Source: Lachnospiraceae bacterium UBA1818 (GTDB lineage Bacteria > Bacillota > Clostridia > Lachnospirales > Lachnospiraceae). Taken from it: a stretch of 64,000 nucleotides of DNA. The position numbers were made by a program, and so were the translations under genes. The notes beneath the pieces are model-generated. The model searched no databases, was not told where the DNA came from, and saw nothing but the letters and a program-made list of their open reading frames with translations. Position 1 is the stretch's first letter. Each line of letters starts with the position of its first letter. This document shows positions 1 to 9,147 of the stretch, in pieces. The stretch spans positions 60,218 to 124,217 of the forward strand of contig CAJFQZ010000006.1 of NCBI GenBank assembly GCA_904419285.1, in the 5' to 3' direction.

Positions 1-135
1 GCTTGCGAAGGCCGGCAGGGAGGATTCCTCCATAGGGCGGACGCCCGCAGCGAGAAGAAGCGCAGAGCGCGGAATCGAGCTGTCACATCGGACGGAAGCC
101 CGCCTGACAGATACAGACAGCAGAAGGAGGCGCTT
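1..135 (+). other. Non-coding stretch ahead of trpE, with repeat-family copy
   Basis: No gene is seen here. A short GGAGG/CCTCC hairpin lies near 19-31. A copy of a dispersed repeat follows (31 to about 85), beginning CATAGGGCGGACGCCC and ending CGGAATCGAG; related copies are near 8868, 9002 and, inverted, 14150-14203. The trpE ribosome site AGGAGG (125-130) closes the stretch. The trp promoter and any attenuator or T-box lie to the left of the window or are not recognisable here. Confidence 0.5.
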
Positions 136-1638
136 ATGGAAGAAAAGACACTGAAACTGATCAGATCCTATGCGGAGACAGGAAAATACAGAAGAGTCCC
201 TGTCAGTCGTGAGCTCTACGCGGATGCATTCACTCCGGTGGAAGTGATGCGGTGCTTGAGAGCAGCCAGCAGACACTGTTACCTGCTGGAGAGTGCGGAA
301 GACCGGCAGCGCTGGGGAAGATATTCCTTCCTGGGGTATGCTCCTTCCATGGAGATCACATGTACCGGCGGGGTGCTGACCATCGTCAGGGGCAAGGAAG
401 AAGAGGAAAAAGAAAGAGAGACCATCCGTGTGCAGCATCCGGGAGAGGTGATCCGCAGAATACTGGAGGATTACAAAAGCCCGACTGTGGAGGGGCTGCC
501 TCCGTTTACCGGCGGTCTGGTAGGATACTTCGCATATGATTATATCAGATATGCAGAGCCCTCTCTGGAAGCATCGATCAGGAAAGCGGGGGAAGGACAG
601 GAGTTCAGGGATGTGGATTTGATGCTTTTTGACAAAGTGATCGTCTTCGATAATTACAGGCAGAAGCTGATCCTGATCGCGGGGGTCAGCCTGAAGGGAA
701 ATCTCGATGCAAACTGCAGTCAGGCAGAAGCGGAACTGGATGAGATGGAACGGCTGATCCGCAGTCAGGCAAAAGCAGATTTTCGTCCGCTTGTCCTGAA
801 GGAAGAGTTCCGTCCCGCAAAAGAGAAAGCAGAGTATGCCGCGATGGTGGAGCGTGCCAAGGAATATATCCGGGAAGGGGATATCTTCCAGGTCGTGCTC
901 TCCAATCCCATGACGGCTGAAGCGGAGGGAAGTCTGTTCGATACCTACCGTGTGCTGAGGACGACGAATCCGTCCCCTTATATGTTCTATTTCTCCAGTG
1001 ACGACATTGAAGTCGCGGGCGCCTCTCCGGAAACGCTGGCAAAAATGGTGGACGGCAGACTCTTTACGTTTCCGCTTGCCGGGACACGTCCGAGAGGGAA
1101 GACGAAAGAAGAAGATCAGGCACTGGAAGAGGAGCTCTTAAGCGACGAAAAAGAGCTGGCAGAGCACAATATGCTGGTCGACCTTGGGCGCAATGATCTG
1201 GGTAAGATCAGTATTCCGGGAACCGTACATGTGGAAAAGTATATGGGCATCGAGAGATTTTCCCATGTGATGCATATCGGTTCGACAGTATCCGGGCGTA
1301 TTCGGGAGGACAGAGACAGCGTGGACGTGGTGGATGCGATCCTTCCGGCGGGAACCCTCTCGGGAGCACCTAAGATCCGGGCCTGCGAGATCATTGCAGA
1401 ACTGGAGGGAAGAAAACGCGGGATCTATGGAGGCGCGGTCGGTTATCTTGATTTTGCCGGGAACATCGATACCTGTATTTCCATACGCCTGGCATACAAA
1501 AAGAACGGCCGAGTGTGCGTACAGTCCGGAGCGGGTATCGTGGCGGACAGCGTGCCGGAAAAAGAATTTGAAGAGTGCATGAACAAAGCAGGAGCAGTTC
1601 TTCAGGCGCTGAAGACGGCAGAGGGAGGTGTGAGATGA
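136..1638 (+). CDS. trpE: Anthranilate synthase component I (TrpE)
   Basis: This is the large subunit of anthranilate synthase, which turns chorismate and ammonia into anthranilate, the first step of tryptophan synthesis. At 500 residues it has normal length. The LLES motif at residues 50-53 is the usual tryptophan feedback-binding site, so allosteric inhibition is likely. The C-terminal chorismate-binding domain carries GTLSGAPKIRA around residues 406-416. The ATG at 136 follows AGGAGG by five bases. Its TGA overlaps the ATG of trpG in ATGA, implying coupled translation of the two subunits. It is the first gene of trpEGDCFBA. PabB or another chorismate enzyme is unlikely given the LLES motif and the neighbours. 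Confidence 0.97.
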   Translation: MEEKTLKLIRSYAETGKYRRVPVSRELYADAFTPVEVMRCLRAASRHCYLLESAEDRQRWGRYSFLGYAPSMEITCTGGVLTIVRGKEEEEKERETIRVQHPGEVIRRILEDYKSPTVEGLPPFTGGLVGYFAYDYIRYAEPSLEASIRKAGEGQEFRDVDLMLFDKVIVFDNYRQKLILIAGVSLKGNLDANCSQAEAELDEMERLIRSQAKADFRPLVLKEEFRPAKEKAEYAAMVERAKEYIREGDIFQVVLSNPMTAEAEGSLFDTYRVLRTTNPSPYMFYFSSDDIEVAGASPETLAKMVDGRLFTFPLAGTRPRGKTKEEDQALEEELLSDEKELAEHNMLVDLGRNDLGKISIPGTVHVEKYMGIERFSHVMHIGSTVSGRIREDRDSVDVVDAILPAGTLSGAPKIRACEIIAELEGRKRGIYGGAVGYLDFAGNIDTCISIRLAYKKNGRVCVQSGAGIVADSVPEKEFEECMNKAGAVLQALKTAEGGVR

Positions 1639-2222
1639 TCGTATTGATAGATAATTATGACAGCTTTGTCTACAATCTGTATCAGTTCCTGGCGGAGACA
1701 GGTCAGGAGGTAAGGGTCGCAAGAAACGACAGGATCTCTTCGGAGGAAGTGCTCGCCATGGCGCCGGACGGCGTGGTGATCTCTCCGGGACCGGGAAAGC
1801 CGTCGGAGGCAGGCATCTGCATTCCGCTGATCCGTAAGCTCTGCGGAAAGATCCCGCTCCTGGGAGTGTGTCTCGGACATCAGGCGATCGGCGAGGCGTT
1901 CGGGGCCAGTGTCGTTCACGCGGGCAGGCTGATGCACGGAAAGACTTCCGTGCTGGAAGATGTGGATCCGGACAGTGTGATCTTCCGGGGCATCCGAAGT
2001 CCCATACAGGTGGCAAGGTATCATTCGCTGGCGGTGAAGGAAGAGACTCTGCCGGATGAGCTCAAGGTTACGGCACGGTCCGGCGACGGAGAGATCATGG
2101 CGATGGAGCACAGGACATATCCTGTATATGGACTGCAGTTTCACCCGGAGTCGGTGATGACGCCAGAGGGATACCGGATGATAGAGAATTTTATCAGATG
2201 GGGGAGTCGCCCGCTTCTATAG
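1635..2222 (+). CDS. trpG: Anthranilate synthase component II, glutamine amidotransferase (TrpG)
   Basis: This 195-residue class I glutamine amidotransferase hydrolyses glutamine and passes ammonia to TrpE. The catalytic triad is visible: Cys79 in GVCLGHQ, and His170 and Glu172 in FHPES. PGPG stands at 51-54 and HGKTS at 101-105. I place the start at ATG 1635, overlapping the trpE stop; a longer frame reaches back into trpE but lacks a ribosome site, and the protein begins MIVLIDNYDSF as the family does. Some bacteria share this subunit with folate synthesis (PabA); nothing in the sequence rules that out. It is a separate gene, not fused to trpD. Confidence 0.96.
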   Translation: MIVLIDNYDSFVYNLYQFLAETGQEVRVARNDRISSEEVLAMAPDGVVISPGPGKPSEAGICIPLIRKLCGKIPLLGVCLGHQAIGEAFGASVVHAGRLMHGKTSVLEDVDPDSVIFRGIRSPIQVARYHSLAVKEETLPDELKVTARSGDGEIMAMEHRTYPVYGLQFHPESVMTPEGYRMIENFIRWGSRPLL

Positions 2223-2271
2223 ACGGTGAGTAACAAATTTATATCAGTGGGGGCAGTCCCCCATCTGATAA
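2191..2271 (+). promoter_or_regulatory. Mutually exclusive inverted repeats at the trpG-trpD junction
   Basis: TTATCAGATGGGGG at the end of trpG (2191-2204) is perfectly complementary to CCCCCATCTGATAA at 2258-2271. A second, nearly identical 5' arm at 2242-2253 pairs with the same 3' arm, with one bulged base, as a tight hairpin. Only one of the two pairings can form at a time. No T-run follows, so it is not a simple terminator. It sits in the only long gap (126 bp) of an otherwise overlapping operon. Regulation is an inference. Confidence 0.45.
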
Positions 2272-2348
2272 ACGCTCCGCGGGGGCGCTGAACGGCCGCT
2301 GCGCCGGTTTCAGATAGACAGAAAAGTATAAGGCAGGAGGAAACAGAG

Positions 2349-3359
2349 ATGATCAAAGAAGCAATTATTAAACTTTCAGAGAGAAAGGATCTTACTTACG
2401 CAGAGGCAGAGCAGGTTATGGATGAGATCATGGAGGGAAAGGCAACGGATGTGCAGAAGTCCGCATACCTCACGGCACTCTCCATGAAGGGAGAGACCAT
2501 CGATGAGATCACGGCGTCGGCAGCAGGCATGCGCTCCCACTGCATAAAGCTGCTCCACAACATGAATGTACTGGAGATCGTCGGCACCGGAGGCGACGGA
2601 GCAAATTCCTTTAATATCTCCACCACAGCGGCAATGGTCATCGCCGCGGCGGGGGTCCCTGTTGCAAAGCACGGCAACCGCGCGGCATCGTCCAAATCCG
2701 GAGCGGCGGACGTGCTGGAGGCGCTGGGCGTGAAGATCGATGTGCCGCCGGAGCGCAGTGAGGAGCTGCTCAGACAGATCCAGATCTGTTTTCTGTTCGC
2801 GCAGAACTATCATATCGCCATGAAGTATGTGGCACCGATCCGAAGAGAGCTTGGAATCCGCACCGTGTTCAACATCCTTGGGCCGCTGTCCAATCCGGCA
2901 GGAGCCAATATGGAGCTGATGGGCGTGTACGAGCAGGAACTGGTTGAGCCGCTGGCGCAGGTCATGGCGAAGTTGGGCGTGGTCCGCGGCATGGTGGTTT
3001 ACGGGCAGGATAAGCTGGATGAGATCTCTATGAGCGCTCCAACCTCTGTGTGTGAGATCAGGGACGGATGGTTCCAGTCCTATGAGATCACACCGGAGCA
3101 GTTCGGGTATACCCGATGCACAAAGGAAGAGCTCGCAGGAGGGACTCCGGAGGAAAACGCGGAGATCACAAAGGCGATCTTAAGAGGCGAAGAGCGCGGC
3201 GCGAAGCGAGGCGCGGTATGCCTGAATGCAGGCGCGGCAGTCTATATCGCGGGAAAGGCAGAGACTATGGAGCAAGGCGTCCGTATGGCAGAACAGATCA
3301 TTGACGACGGGCTTGCCATGAAGAAACTGGAGCAGTTTATTGAGGAGAGCAGAAAATGA
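2349..3359 (+). CDS. trpD: Anthranilate phosphoribosyltransferase (TrpD)
   Basis: TrpD joins anthranilate to phosphoribosyl pyrophosphate, giving phosphoribosyl-anthranilate. The protein has 336 residues, the usual size. The PRPP-binding GTGGDG is at residues 79-84, followed by NSFNIST, and KHGNRAASS at 107-115. The ATG at 2349 has GGAGG eleven bases upstream. It is not fused to the amidotransferase as in enterobacteria. The stop overlaps the trpC start (ATGA). Thymidine phosphorylase-like relatives are excluded by the operon. Confidence 0.97.
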   Translation: MIKEAIIKLSERKDLTYAEAEQVMDEIMEGKATDVQKSAYLTALSMKGETIDEITASAAGMRSHCIKLLHNMNVLEIVGTGGDGANSFNISTTAAMVIAAAGVPVAKHGNRAASSKSGAADVLEALGVKIDVPPERSEELLRQIQICFLFAQNYHIAMKYVAPIRRELGIRTVFNILGPLSNPAGANMELMGVYEQELVEPLAQVMAKLGVVRGMVVYGQDKLDEISMSAPTSVCEIRDGWFQSYEITPEQFGYTRCTKEELAGGTPEENAEITKAILRGEERGAKRGAVCLNAGAAVYIAGKAETMEQGVRMAEQIIDDGLAMKKLEQFIEESRK

Positions 3360-4174
3360 CTATTTTAGATACAATCGTTGAGAGAACGCGGGAGAGGATC
3401 AGAGAAGAAAAGCAGCACTGCCCTCTGACGGAGATCAGGGCATGGGCAGAGGCGGCTGACGGAAGCGGCGGGAAAGAGATGCCGGCATTTGAGCGGGCAC
3501 TGCGCAGGGAGGGGCTTTCCTTTATCTGTGAGGTAAAGAAAGCATCTCCGTCAAAGGGACTGATCGCCACGGACTTTCCCTTCGTGAAGATTGCGGAGGA
3601 CTATGAATCGGCAGGCGCTTCCGCAATTTCATGCCTGACGGAGCCGTACTGGTTCAAGGGCAGTGACAAGTATCTGGAGGAGATCGCAAGAAAAGTATCC
3701 ATTCCGGTGCTTCGCAAGGATTTTACATGTGATGAGTACATGATCTACCAGGCGAAAGCGATGGGAGCCTCAGCGGTCCTTCTCATCTGTTCCGTGCTGG
3801 ATGACGGGGAGCTGAGTGCCTATCACCAGCTCGTCGCCGAGCTGGGACTTTCGGCTCTGGTGGAAGCACACACCGCGGAAGAGATTGAGCGTGCCCAGAG
3901 GGCCGGGGCGGTGATCATCGGTGTAAATAACAGGAATCTGAAAGATTTTACCGTGGATATCGGACGCAGCGTGGAACTGCGCAGACTGGTCGATAAAGAC
4001 ACCGTGTTCGTCTCTGAGAGCGGGATCCGCGGCCCGGAGGACATGAGGGCGCTGTATGAGAATGGAACGGACGCCGTGCTGATCGGAGAGATGCTGATGC
4101 GCGCCAAGGACCGCAGCGAGGCACTCCGCTCTCTGCGGGAGGCTGTGGCAGAGGGAGGAAGCGTACCATGGTGA
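3356..4174 (+). CDS. trpC: Indole-3-glycerol phosphate synthase (TrpC)
   Basis: TrpC closes the ring of the deoxyribulose intermediate (CdRP) to give indole-3-glycerol phosphate. It is a 272-residue TIM-barrel protein with the signature [10 protein letters not shown] at residues 59-68, LRKDF, GVNNRNL and a phosphate-binding VSESGI near the end. It is monofunctional; the isomerase is the next gene, unlike the fused TrpCF of E. coli. It starts four bases inside trpD and ends seven bases inside trpF, so translational coupling is likely. Confidence 0.97.
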   Translation: MTILDTIVERTRERIREEKQHCPLTEIRAWAEAADGSGGKEMPAFERALRREGLSFICEVKKASPSKGLIATDFPFVKIAEDYESAGASAISCLTEPYWFKGSDKYLEEIARKVSIPVLRKDFTCDEYMIYQAKAMGASAVLLICSVLDDGELSAYHQLVAELGLSALVEAHTAEEIERAQRAGAVIIGVNNRNLKDFTVDIGRSVELRRLVDKDTVFVSESGIRGPEDMRALYENGTDAVLIGEMLMRAKDRSEALRSLREAVAEGGSVPW

Positions 4175-4800
4175 AGATCAAGATCTGCGGACTGAGCAGA
4201 CCTGAGGATATTGAATATGTCAATGATGCCCGTCCTGACTTCTGCGGTTTCATCATTCAGGTCCCCGCGAGCCGGAGAAATGTGACCGTAGAGCAGCTGC
4301 GCCGGCTCAGAGAGAGCCTGTCAGAACGGATCCGGGCGGTCGGGGTATTCGTGAACGCGGATCCGGCTCTTCCGGAAGCCCTGCTGAAAGAAGGCGTGAT
4401 CGATATCGCACAGCTTCACGGACAGGAAGATGAGGCTTATATAGAGCGGCTCAGAGAGAGGACCGGGAAATCTGTGATCAAGGCGTTTTCTGTTTCGGAG
4501 CGGGAAGATCTGGAGCGGGCGTTCTCAAGCTGCGCAGACATGGTGCTGCTTGACCACGGAAAAGGTGGAACAGGAGAGCGGTTTGACTGGACAGTGCTGG
4601 AACAATACAGGAACAGAGGAAATGAACCGGAGAAACCGTTTCTTCTGGCGGGAGGCATAGGCCCGGACAATATTTCCGAAGCGGTCAGAAGATGCAGTCC
4701 CTTCGGTGTGGACCTGAGCAGCGCGGTGGAGACGGACGAAAAAAAAGACAGAGAGAAAATAATGGCAGCAGTGGCTGCGGTAAGGAGCATTGCGATATGA
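4168..4800 (+). CDS. trpF: Phosphoribosylanthranilate isomerase (TrpF)
   Basis: TrpF isomerises phosphoribosyl-anthranilate to CdRP. The 210-residue protein starts MVKIKICGL, with the family's catalytic cysteine at position 7; the conserved acid lies in [10 protein letters not shown], and LAGGIGPDN is the phosphate-binding loop. The gene lies between trpC, which it overlaps by seven bases, and trpB, whose ATG overlaps its TGA. Confidence 0.96.
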   Translation: MVKIKICGLSRPEDIEYVNDARPDFCGFIIQVPASRRNVTVEQLRRLRESLSERIRAVGVFVNADPALPEALLKEGVIDIAQLHGQEDEAYIERLRERTGKSVIKAFSVSEREDLERAFSSCADMVLLDHGKGGTGERFDWTVLEQYRNRGNEPEKPFLLAGGIGPDNISEAVRRCSPFGVDLSSAVETDEKKDREKIMAAVAAVRSIAI

Positions 4801-5981
4801 AGAAAGGAAGATACGGCATTCACGGCGGGCAGTATATCCCCGAGACACTGATGAATGCGGTGAACGAGCTGGAAGAGGCGTATGAGTACTATAAAAATGA
4901 CAGGCAGTTCAATGAGGAGCTGACCACTCTTTTAAATGAATATGCGGGCAGGCCGTCAAGGCTTTACTATGCGGAGAGGATGACCGGGGACCTGGGAGGC
5001 GCCAGGATCTATCTGAAGCGGGAGGACTTAAATCATACCGGAGCCCACAAGATCAACAATGTGCTCGGACAGGTTCTGCTGGCGAAGAAAATGGGAAAAA
5101 CCCGCGTGATCGCGGAGACAGGGGCGGGACAGCACGGCGTGGCGACCGCAACTGCGGCGGCTCTAATGGGGATGGAGTGCGAAGTCTTTATGGGGGAGGA
5201 GGATACGAAGCGTCAGGCACTGAACGTGTACCGGATGCGCCTCCTCGGAGCGAAGGTCCATGCTGTGACGACCGGTACGGCAACGCTCAAGGATGCAGTC
5301 TCTGAGACGATGCGGGAGTGGACGCGCAGGATCGACGATACCCACTATGTGCTCGGATCCTGTATGGGACCTCATCCGTTCCCGGAGATCGTGCGGGATT
5401 TTCAGTCGGTGATCTCAAAGGAGATCAAGGAGCAGATCCTGGAAAAGGAAGGAAGGCTCCCGGATGCGGTGCTGGCATGTGTGGGCGGCGGCTCCAATGC
5501 CATCGGAGCATTCTATCATTTCATCGAGGATGAGGGCGTGCGCCTGATCGGCTGCGAGGCGGCCGGAAGAGGAATCGATACGGCGGAGACCGCGGCGACC
5601 ATTGCCACAGGAAAACTGGGGATCTTTCATGGGATGAAGTCCTACTTCTGTCAGGATGAGTATGGGCAGATCGCACCGGTGTATTCAATCTCGGCGGGGC
5701 TGGACTATCCGGGTGTGGGCCCTGAGCACGCATACCTCTATGACAGAGGAAGGGCTGAGTATGTGGCGGTGACAGACGATGAGGCGGTGGATGCCTTCGA
5801 ATATCTTGCCAGGACAGAGGGGATCATACCCGCTATTGAGAGTGCCCACGCGGTTGCCTATGCGAGAAAGCTGGCGCCCCAGATGGGAAAGGACCAGATC
5901 ATGGTGATCAATATTTCCGGCAGGGGCGACAAAGACTGCGCTGCCATTGCAAGATACAGAGGGGAGGATATCTATGAGTAG
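4797..5981 (+). CDS. trpB: Tryptophan synthase beta chain (TrpB)
   Basis: TrpB condenses indole with serine on pyridoxal phosphate to give tryptophan and pairs with TrpA. The chosen start, ATG 4797, overlaps the trpF stop and gives 394 residues beginning [18 protein letters not shown], as in the family. An upstream ATG at 4692 would add 35 residues translated from trpF sequence and is rejected. The PLP lysine is Lys85 in TGAHKINN, and the phosphate loop is GGGSNAIG. It is the TrpB1 type, next to its alpha partner. Confidence 0.97.
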   Translation: MKKGRYGIHGGQYIPETLMNAVNELEEAYEYYKNDRQFNEELTTLLNEYAGRPSRLYYAERMTGDLGGARIYLKREDLNHTGAHKINNVLGQVLLAKKMGKTRVIAETGAGQHGVATATAAALMGMECEVFMGEEDTKRQALNVYRMRLLGAKVHAVTTGTATLKDAVSETMREWTRRIDDTHYVLGSCMGPHPFPEIVRDFQSVISKEIKEQILEKEGRLPDAVLACVGGGSNAIGAFYHFIEDEGVRLIGCEAAGRGIDTAETAATIATGKLGIFHGMKSYFCQDEYGQIAPVYSISAGLDYPGVGPEHAYLYDRGRAEYVAVTDDEAVDAFEYLARTEGIIPAIESAHAVAYARKLAPQMGKDQIMVINISGRGDKDCAAIARYRGEDIYE

Positions 5982-6762
5982 GATACAGGAAGCATTTGAC
6001 GGAAAAAAGGCGTTTATCCCGTTCATCACCTGCGGGGATCCGGATCTTGAGACGACAGAGAGACTGGTTTATGCCATGGAAGAGGCGGGCGCGTCTCTGA
6101 TCGAGCTGGGAATCCCTTTCTCGGATCCGACGGCAGAAGGACCGGTCATACAGGCGGCGAATCTCCGGGCGCTCTCCGGGGGAGTGACCACGGATAAGAT
6201 TTTTGAAATGGTGGAAAAGATCCGGCGGAAAACGCAGATACCGCTTGTCTTTATGACCTATGCGAATGTAGTCTTCTCGCGGGGGACAGAGAACTTTGTG
6301 AAGAGAGCCGCAGAGATCGGAATAGACGGACTGATCCTTCCCGATGTTCCCTATGAAGAGAAAGAAGAGTTCGACAGCGTCTGCCGTAAATACGGTCTTG
6401 ACCTGATCTCTCTGATCGCTCCCACCTCCCATGAGCGGATCCGCATGATCGCTGAGAAGGCGTCAGGGTTTGTCTACTGCGTGTCATCTCTGGGAGTCAC
6501 CGGAACGAGAAACTCCATTACGACAGATACGGGAGCCATGGTGAGGCTGGTCAAAGAGACTGCAGATATCCCTTGTGCAGTGGGCTTCGGCATTTCCACG
6601 CCGGAGCAGGCGGAGGAGATCGGGCGCTCTTCGGACGGCGTTATCGTAGGGAGCGCCATCGTGAAGCTGTGCGGGCAGTATGGCAGAGACTGCGTGCCCC
6701 ATGTGGCGGAGTATGTGAGAAAGATGTGCTGCGGTTTACACCATACTCATGTGGGAAGCTGA
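5974..6762 (+). CDS. trpA: Tryptophan synthase alpha chain (TrpA)
   Basis: TrpA cleaves indole-3-glycerol phosphate and channels indole to TrpB. The start at ATG 5974 ([10 protein letters not shown]) overlaps the end of trpB by eight bases and gives 262 residues; an ATG at 5947 lies inside trpB and is rejected. The catalytic glutamate is Glu44 in ELGIPFSDP. The second acid, Asp60 in Salmonella, is a glutamate here (Glu55 in DPTAEGP), a conservative change that I believe occurs in other clostridial TrpA proteins. It is the last trp gene; no terminator hairpin is seen in the following 115 bases. Confidence 0.96.
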   Translation: MSRIQEAFDGKKAFIPFITCGDPDLETTERLVYAMEEAGASLIELGIPFSDPTAEGPVIQAANLRALSGGVTTDKIFEMVEKIRRKTQIPLVFMTYANVVFSRGTENFVKRAAEIGIDGLILPDVPYEEKEEFDSVCRKYGLDLISLIAPTSHERIRMIAEKASGFVYCVSSLGVTGTRNSITTDTGAMVRLVKETADIPCAVGFGISTPEQAEEIGRSSDGVIVGSAIVKLCGQYGRDCVPHVAEYVRKMCCGLHHTHVGS

Positions 6763-6877
6763 ACAGTAACGAAGATGTCAGACGCGCTGAAATCCGCTGA
6801 AAAATAAGGTGACTTTACAGGCGCGGGGGAGTATAATAGGATCAGGCAGAAAATTGACGAAATCGGGAGAATGACGA

Positions 6878-7267
6878 ATGAAGAAGGAAAAAAAGAATCC
6901 CATCGGCAAAAGCTTCGGCTATGCCTTTGAAGGAATATGGACAGGAATCCGGAAGGAACGCAATATGCGGATCCACTGTCTTGCCGTGATCCTTGTGACT
7001 GCCGCAGGCACGTTCTTCGGACTGTCTGCTGCGGAATGGTGTATCTGTCTTCTTCTGTTCGGGATGGTGATTTCCCTGGAACTTGTGAATACAGCGGTGG
7101 AAGCTGTTGTAGATCTGGTGACGGAAGAGAAGAAGCCGCTGGCAAAGATCGCCAAGGATACTGCAGCGGGGGCGGTGCTGTTTACAGCGGTAATGGCGGT
7201 GATCATCGGCTGTATCATCTTTATCCCGCACCTCCTGGAGCTTGCGGACAGGATCCTGGAGATTTGA
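6878..7267 (+). CDS. dgkA: Diacylglycerol/undecaprenol kinase, DgkA family
   Basis: This small integral membrane kinase has 129 residues and three hydrophobic segments (about 30-50, 52-72 and 97-120). The family signature is LELVNTAVEAVVDLV followed by KIAKDTAAGAVL. In Gram-positive bacteria this family mostly phosphorylates undecaprenol, recycling the lipid carrier of the cell wall; the substrate cannot be read from sequence. ATG 6878 is preceded by GGGAGA. A -10-like TATAAT at 6832-6837 suggests its own promoter after trpA. Family assignment is firm, substrate inferred. Confidence 0.9.
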   Translation: MKKEKKNPIGKSFGYAFEGIWTGIRKERNMRIHCLAVILVTAAGTFFGLSAAEWCICLLLFGMVISLELVNTAVEAVVDLVTEEKKPLAKIAKDTAAGAVLFTAVMAVIIGCIIFIPHLLELADRILEI

Positions 7268-7292
7268 CTTAACTGCCGCGGACTGATACAAT
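7264..7292 (+). promoter_or_regulatory. Predicted sigma-A promoter ahead of the SseB-like gene
   Basis: TTGACT (7264-7269) and TACAAT (7287-7292) are separated by 17 bases. The -35 box overlaps the dgkA stop codon. This suggests separate transcription of the following two genes. Confidence 0.5.
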
Positions 7293-7339
7293 ACTGAATA
7301 TTCGGATAGAACAGACGACAGAAAGGAACAGCGATACAG

Positions 7340-8119
7340 ATGGAAGAGAAAAAGAATGCGACAGTCACAAAACAGGAAACGCTCCAGGCACTGAGAAAAC
7401 CGGGCGAGCTCTATGCAGTCATGTCCGGAGTGACCAGGATGCCGTTTGTGGTGTGTGATGAGGAGACATTTGACGACGAGGTGCTCCTGTACTACCGGGT
7501 GGAAGACGCTCAGGAAAAAGCAAAGCAGCTTGCGGAACAGAATTACCGGACAGCGGTGGCAAAGATTGAGGAACAGCATCTTCTCGCTTTTTATACGAAC
7601 CTGTTTACAATGGGAGTGAACTGCCTGGCAGTCAATGCGGGAACGGATATGGCAATCCAGATCCAGCTCACAGACCTTGTCACAAGAAAGAAACCGGAGG
7701 AGATCCCGGAGGGAAAGAAGATAATCGAGAACCCGGCGCTGCATCTGACTGCGCTCTATTTCATGCAGGAGCTCCGCAGGATGACAAGTCCGGAACCGAC
7801 GGAAGAAGTGAAAGAGCTTCAGGAAGAACTGCTGGCCCATTATAATAAAGGGACATTTATCGTGGCAGTGCAGGAGGACGGAAAGATTCCGATCCTGAAG
7901 CAGAAGGACGGCAGCATTTACCAGCCGGTATTTACTGACCTGATCGAATGCCAGAAATTCTGCAGTGGAAAAAACATGAAGGTCATGGCGATCCCGGCAG
8001 CAAAGATCGCGGAGATCCTTGTCCCGGAGGCGAAAGGAGTCGCGCTGAATCCGTTTGGCGTGAATGTGCAGCTTCAGATCAGGCGTCCTGAGAAGAAGGA
8101 GTCTGCTCCGACGGCATAG
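7340..8119 (+). CDS. SseB-family protein of unknown role
   Basis: This 259-residue soluble protein has no signal or membrane segment. The central and C-terminal parts (about 140-225: FIVAVQEDGKIPILKQKDG, YQPVFTDLIECQKF, IPAAKIAEIL) fit the SseB N-terminal-type fold found in many Firmicutes proteins of unknown function. The first 130 residues may hold a second, diverged copy of that fold (LYAVMSG, PFVVCDEE). No catalytic motif is evident. It follows its own promoter and precedes a GNAT-like gene by about 20 bases. Confidence 0.65.
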   Translation: MEEKKNATVTKQETLQALRKPGELYAVMSGVTRMPFVVCDEETFDDEVLLYYRVEDAQEKAKQLAEQNYRTAVAKIEEQHLLAFYTNLFTMGVNCLAVNAGTDMAIQIQLTDLVTRKKPEEIPEGKKIIENPALHLTALYFMQELRRMTSPEPTEEVKELQEELLAHYNKGTFIVAVQEDGKIPILKQKDGSIYQPVFTDLIECQKFCSGKNMKVMAIPAAKIAEILVPEAKGVALNPFGVNVQLQIRRPEKKESAPTA

Positions 8120-8139
8120 ATTTCCGGGGAGTGATAGTT

Positions 8140-8559
8140 ATGGCAATACCACTGTATATAAGAAAAGAATATTTCCGGGGCGTGACGCTGTCTGACAAGA
8201 GCGCTCATATCCTTGAGTTCCATTATAAAGGCGAGAACGTCGATGTGTTTGAAAACGGCTCTCTCATCTTTCATCTGGAATATTATCTGGAGAGTAAGTT
8301 CAAGGCGGATATCCTGGACTTCTATGTGACAGATATCAGCCAGAGGGGGAAAGGGTACGGCAGTGTCTGCATGCTGGAGATATTAGACCAGCTGAAGAAA
8401 AAGCAGGTCACCCTGATCAAATCACCCATCGGTTATGAGATGGCGCCCGTGGGGTACACCGGGCCGGAACAGTATTATTCCCTCATGGCTGAATTTTTCG
8501 AAAAAACCGGATTCTCCATCAGCGGAGACGGTGACGCGGCGGTCCAGATCCTCGGATAA
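8140..8559 (+). CDS. GNAT-like acetyltransferase (putative)
   Basis: The protein has 139 residues. DFYVTDISQRGKGYGSVC, around residues 65-85, resembles the acetyl-CoA-binding strand and R-G-K-G-Y-G loop of GNAT N-acetyltransferases. The rest is poorly conserved in what I can recognise, and the substrate is unknown. A GTG nine bases upstream is also in frame, but GGGGAG at 8126-8131 is better spaced for ATG 8140. It probably shares a transcript with the SseB-like gene. Confidence 0.55.
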   Translation: MAIPLYIRKEYFRGVTLSDKSAHILEFHYKGENVDVFENGSLIFHLEYYLESKFKADILDFYVTDISQRGKGYGSVCMLEILDQLKKKQVTLIKSPIGYEMAPVGYTGPEQYYSLMAEFFEKTGFSISGDGDAAVQILG

Positions 8560-8642
8560 AACAGACCGCCTTCTAAACAGTTTATAAAATCTTTAGAAAA
8601 TCTGCACAGTTTTCTCCTGCGAATTTAGTGCACTATTTCGGG

Positions 8643-8672
8643 TTGACTGTGCAGACTGATTTTGTTTATACT
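8643..8672 (+). promoter_or_regulatory. Predicted promoter of the PTS gene
   Basis: TTGACT (8643-8648) and TATACT (8667-8672) have an 18-base spacer. Transcription would start just ahead of the antiterminator target at 8694, as expected for a PRD-antiterminator-controlled PTS operon. Confidence 0.65.
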
Positions 8673-8693
8673 GGTTAAGTAAATTGAATACGC

Positions 8694-8728
8694 GATAGTG
8701 TGTTACTGGTAAGCAGGCATAAACTATC
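8694..8728 (+). promoter_or_regulatory. Ribonucleic antiterminator (RAT) for a BglG/GlcT-type regulator
   Basis: GATAGT (8694-8699) pairs with ACTATC (8723-8728) around TGTTACTGGTAAGCAGGC, which matches the conserved asymmetric loops of BglG-family RAT hairpins. Its 3' arm is shared with the terminator starting at 8719, so only one structure can form. When the antiterminator binds, the terminator is blocked and the PTS gene is transcribed. Confidence 0.85.
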
Positions 8729-8785
8729 CTTTTAAAATCTGTATCATCACAGATAAAACCAAAAGGATTAGTTTATGCTTTTTTT
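8719..8785 (+). terminator. Regulated terminator overlapping the RAT
   Basis: The arm CATAAACTATCCTTTT (from 8719) pairs with AAAAGGATTAGTTTATG (ending 8777), with further pairing of AATCTGT with ACAGAT near the loop. A CTTTTTTTG tract follows at 8778-8786. The overlap with the RAT marks it as the conditional terminator of the PTS leader. Confidence 0.85.
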
Positions 8786-8807
8786 GCGTGTAAGTTTCAA
8801 GCCGTGC

Positions 8808-8868
8808 GCTTCCATATAAGAAAGCATGCGGAAAGCTGGCTTTCCAGCCTGCTTTCTTATATGGAAGC
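8808..8868. repeat. Perfect 19-bp-arm inverted repeat in the PTS leader
   Basis: GCTTCCATATAAGAAAGCA (8808-8826) is the exact reverse complement of TGCTTTCTTATATGGAAGC (8850-8868). The 23-base middle contains its own GGAAAG/CTTTCC pairing. No T-run follows, so this is not a normal terminator. It directly abuts the first copy of the direct repeat. Confidence 0.9.
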
Positions 8869-8881
8869 ATAGGGCGCAAGC

Positions 8882-8955
8882 CCGCGACCGAGATGAAGCG
8901 GAGCGGAATCGAGGTGCGCAGCACGGCGAAAATGAAAGTGCGGCATACATAACAG
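8882..8955 (+). repeat. Direct repeat copy 1 (74 bp)
   Basis: It is identical, except for one base (C8889 versus T9023), to 9016-9089, offset by 134 bases. It contains GAGATGAAGCGG and CGGAATCGAGG, shared with the dispersed repeat family at window position 31. Its last part (GCATACATAACA, from about 8943) can pair with TGTTATGTATGG near 8991-9002 between the two copies. Confidence 0.9.
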
Positions 8956-9015
8956 TGCGCACAATCATGCCTGCATGAATTGGGCGGAGTGTTATGTATG
9001 GCATAGGCAGACTGT

Positions 9016-9089
9016 CCGCGACTGAGATGAAGCGGAGCGGAATCGAGGTGCGCAGCACGGCGAAAATGAAAGTGCGGCATACATAACAG
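9016..9089 (+). repeat. Direct repeat copy 2 (74 bp)
   Basis: This is the second copy of the unit at 8882-8955. It ends about 60 bases before the PTS start codon. Translated frames through both copies on the minus strand give a repeated peptide, but these lack ribosome sites and are judged non-coding. Confidence 0.9.
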
Positions 9090-9147
9090 GGCACAACACT
9101 GCGTATCACGAACATTGATCTCGAATGAGAGAGAAGGAGGAAAACAG

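Noticed and set aside
1..135. Trp T-box or TRAP-type leader ahead of trpE
   Set aside because: No T-box core, specifier loop or repeated GAG/TAG triplets can be seen in the 135 bases available.
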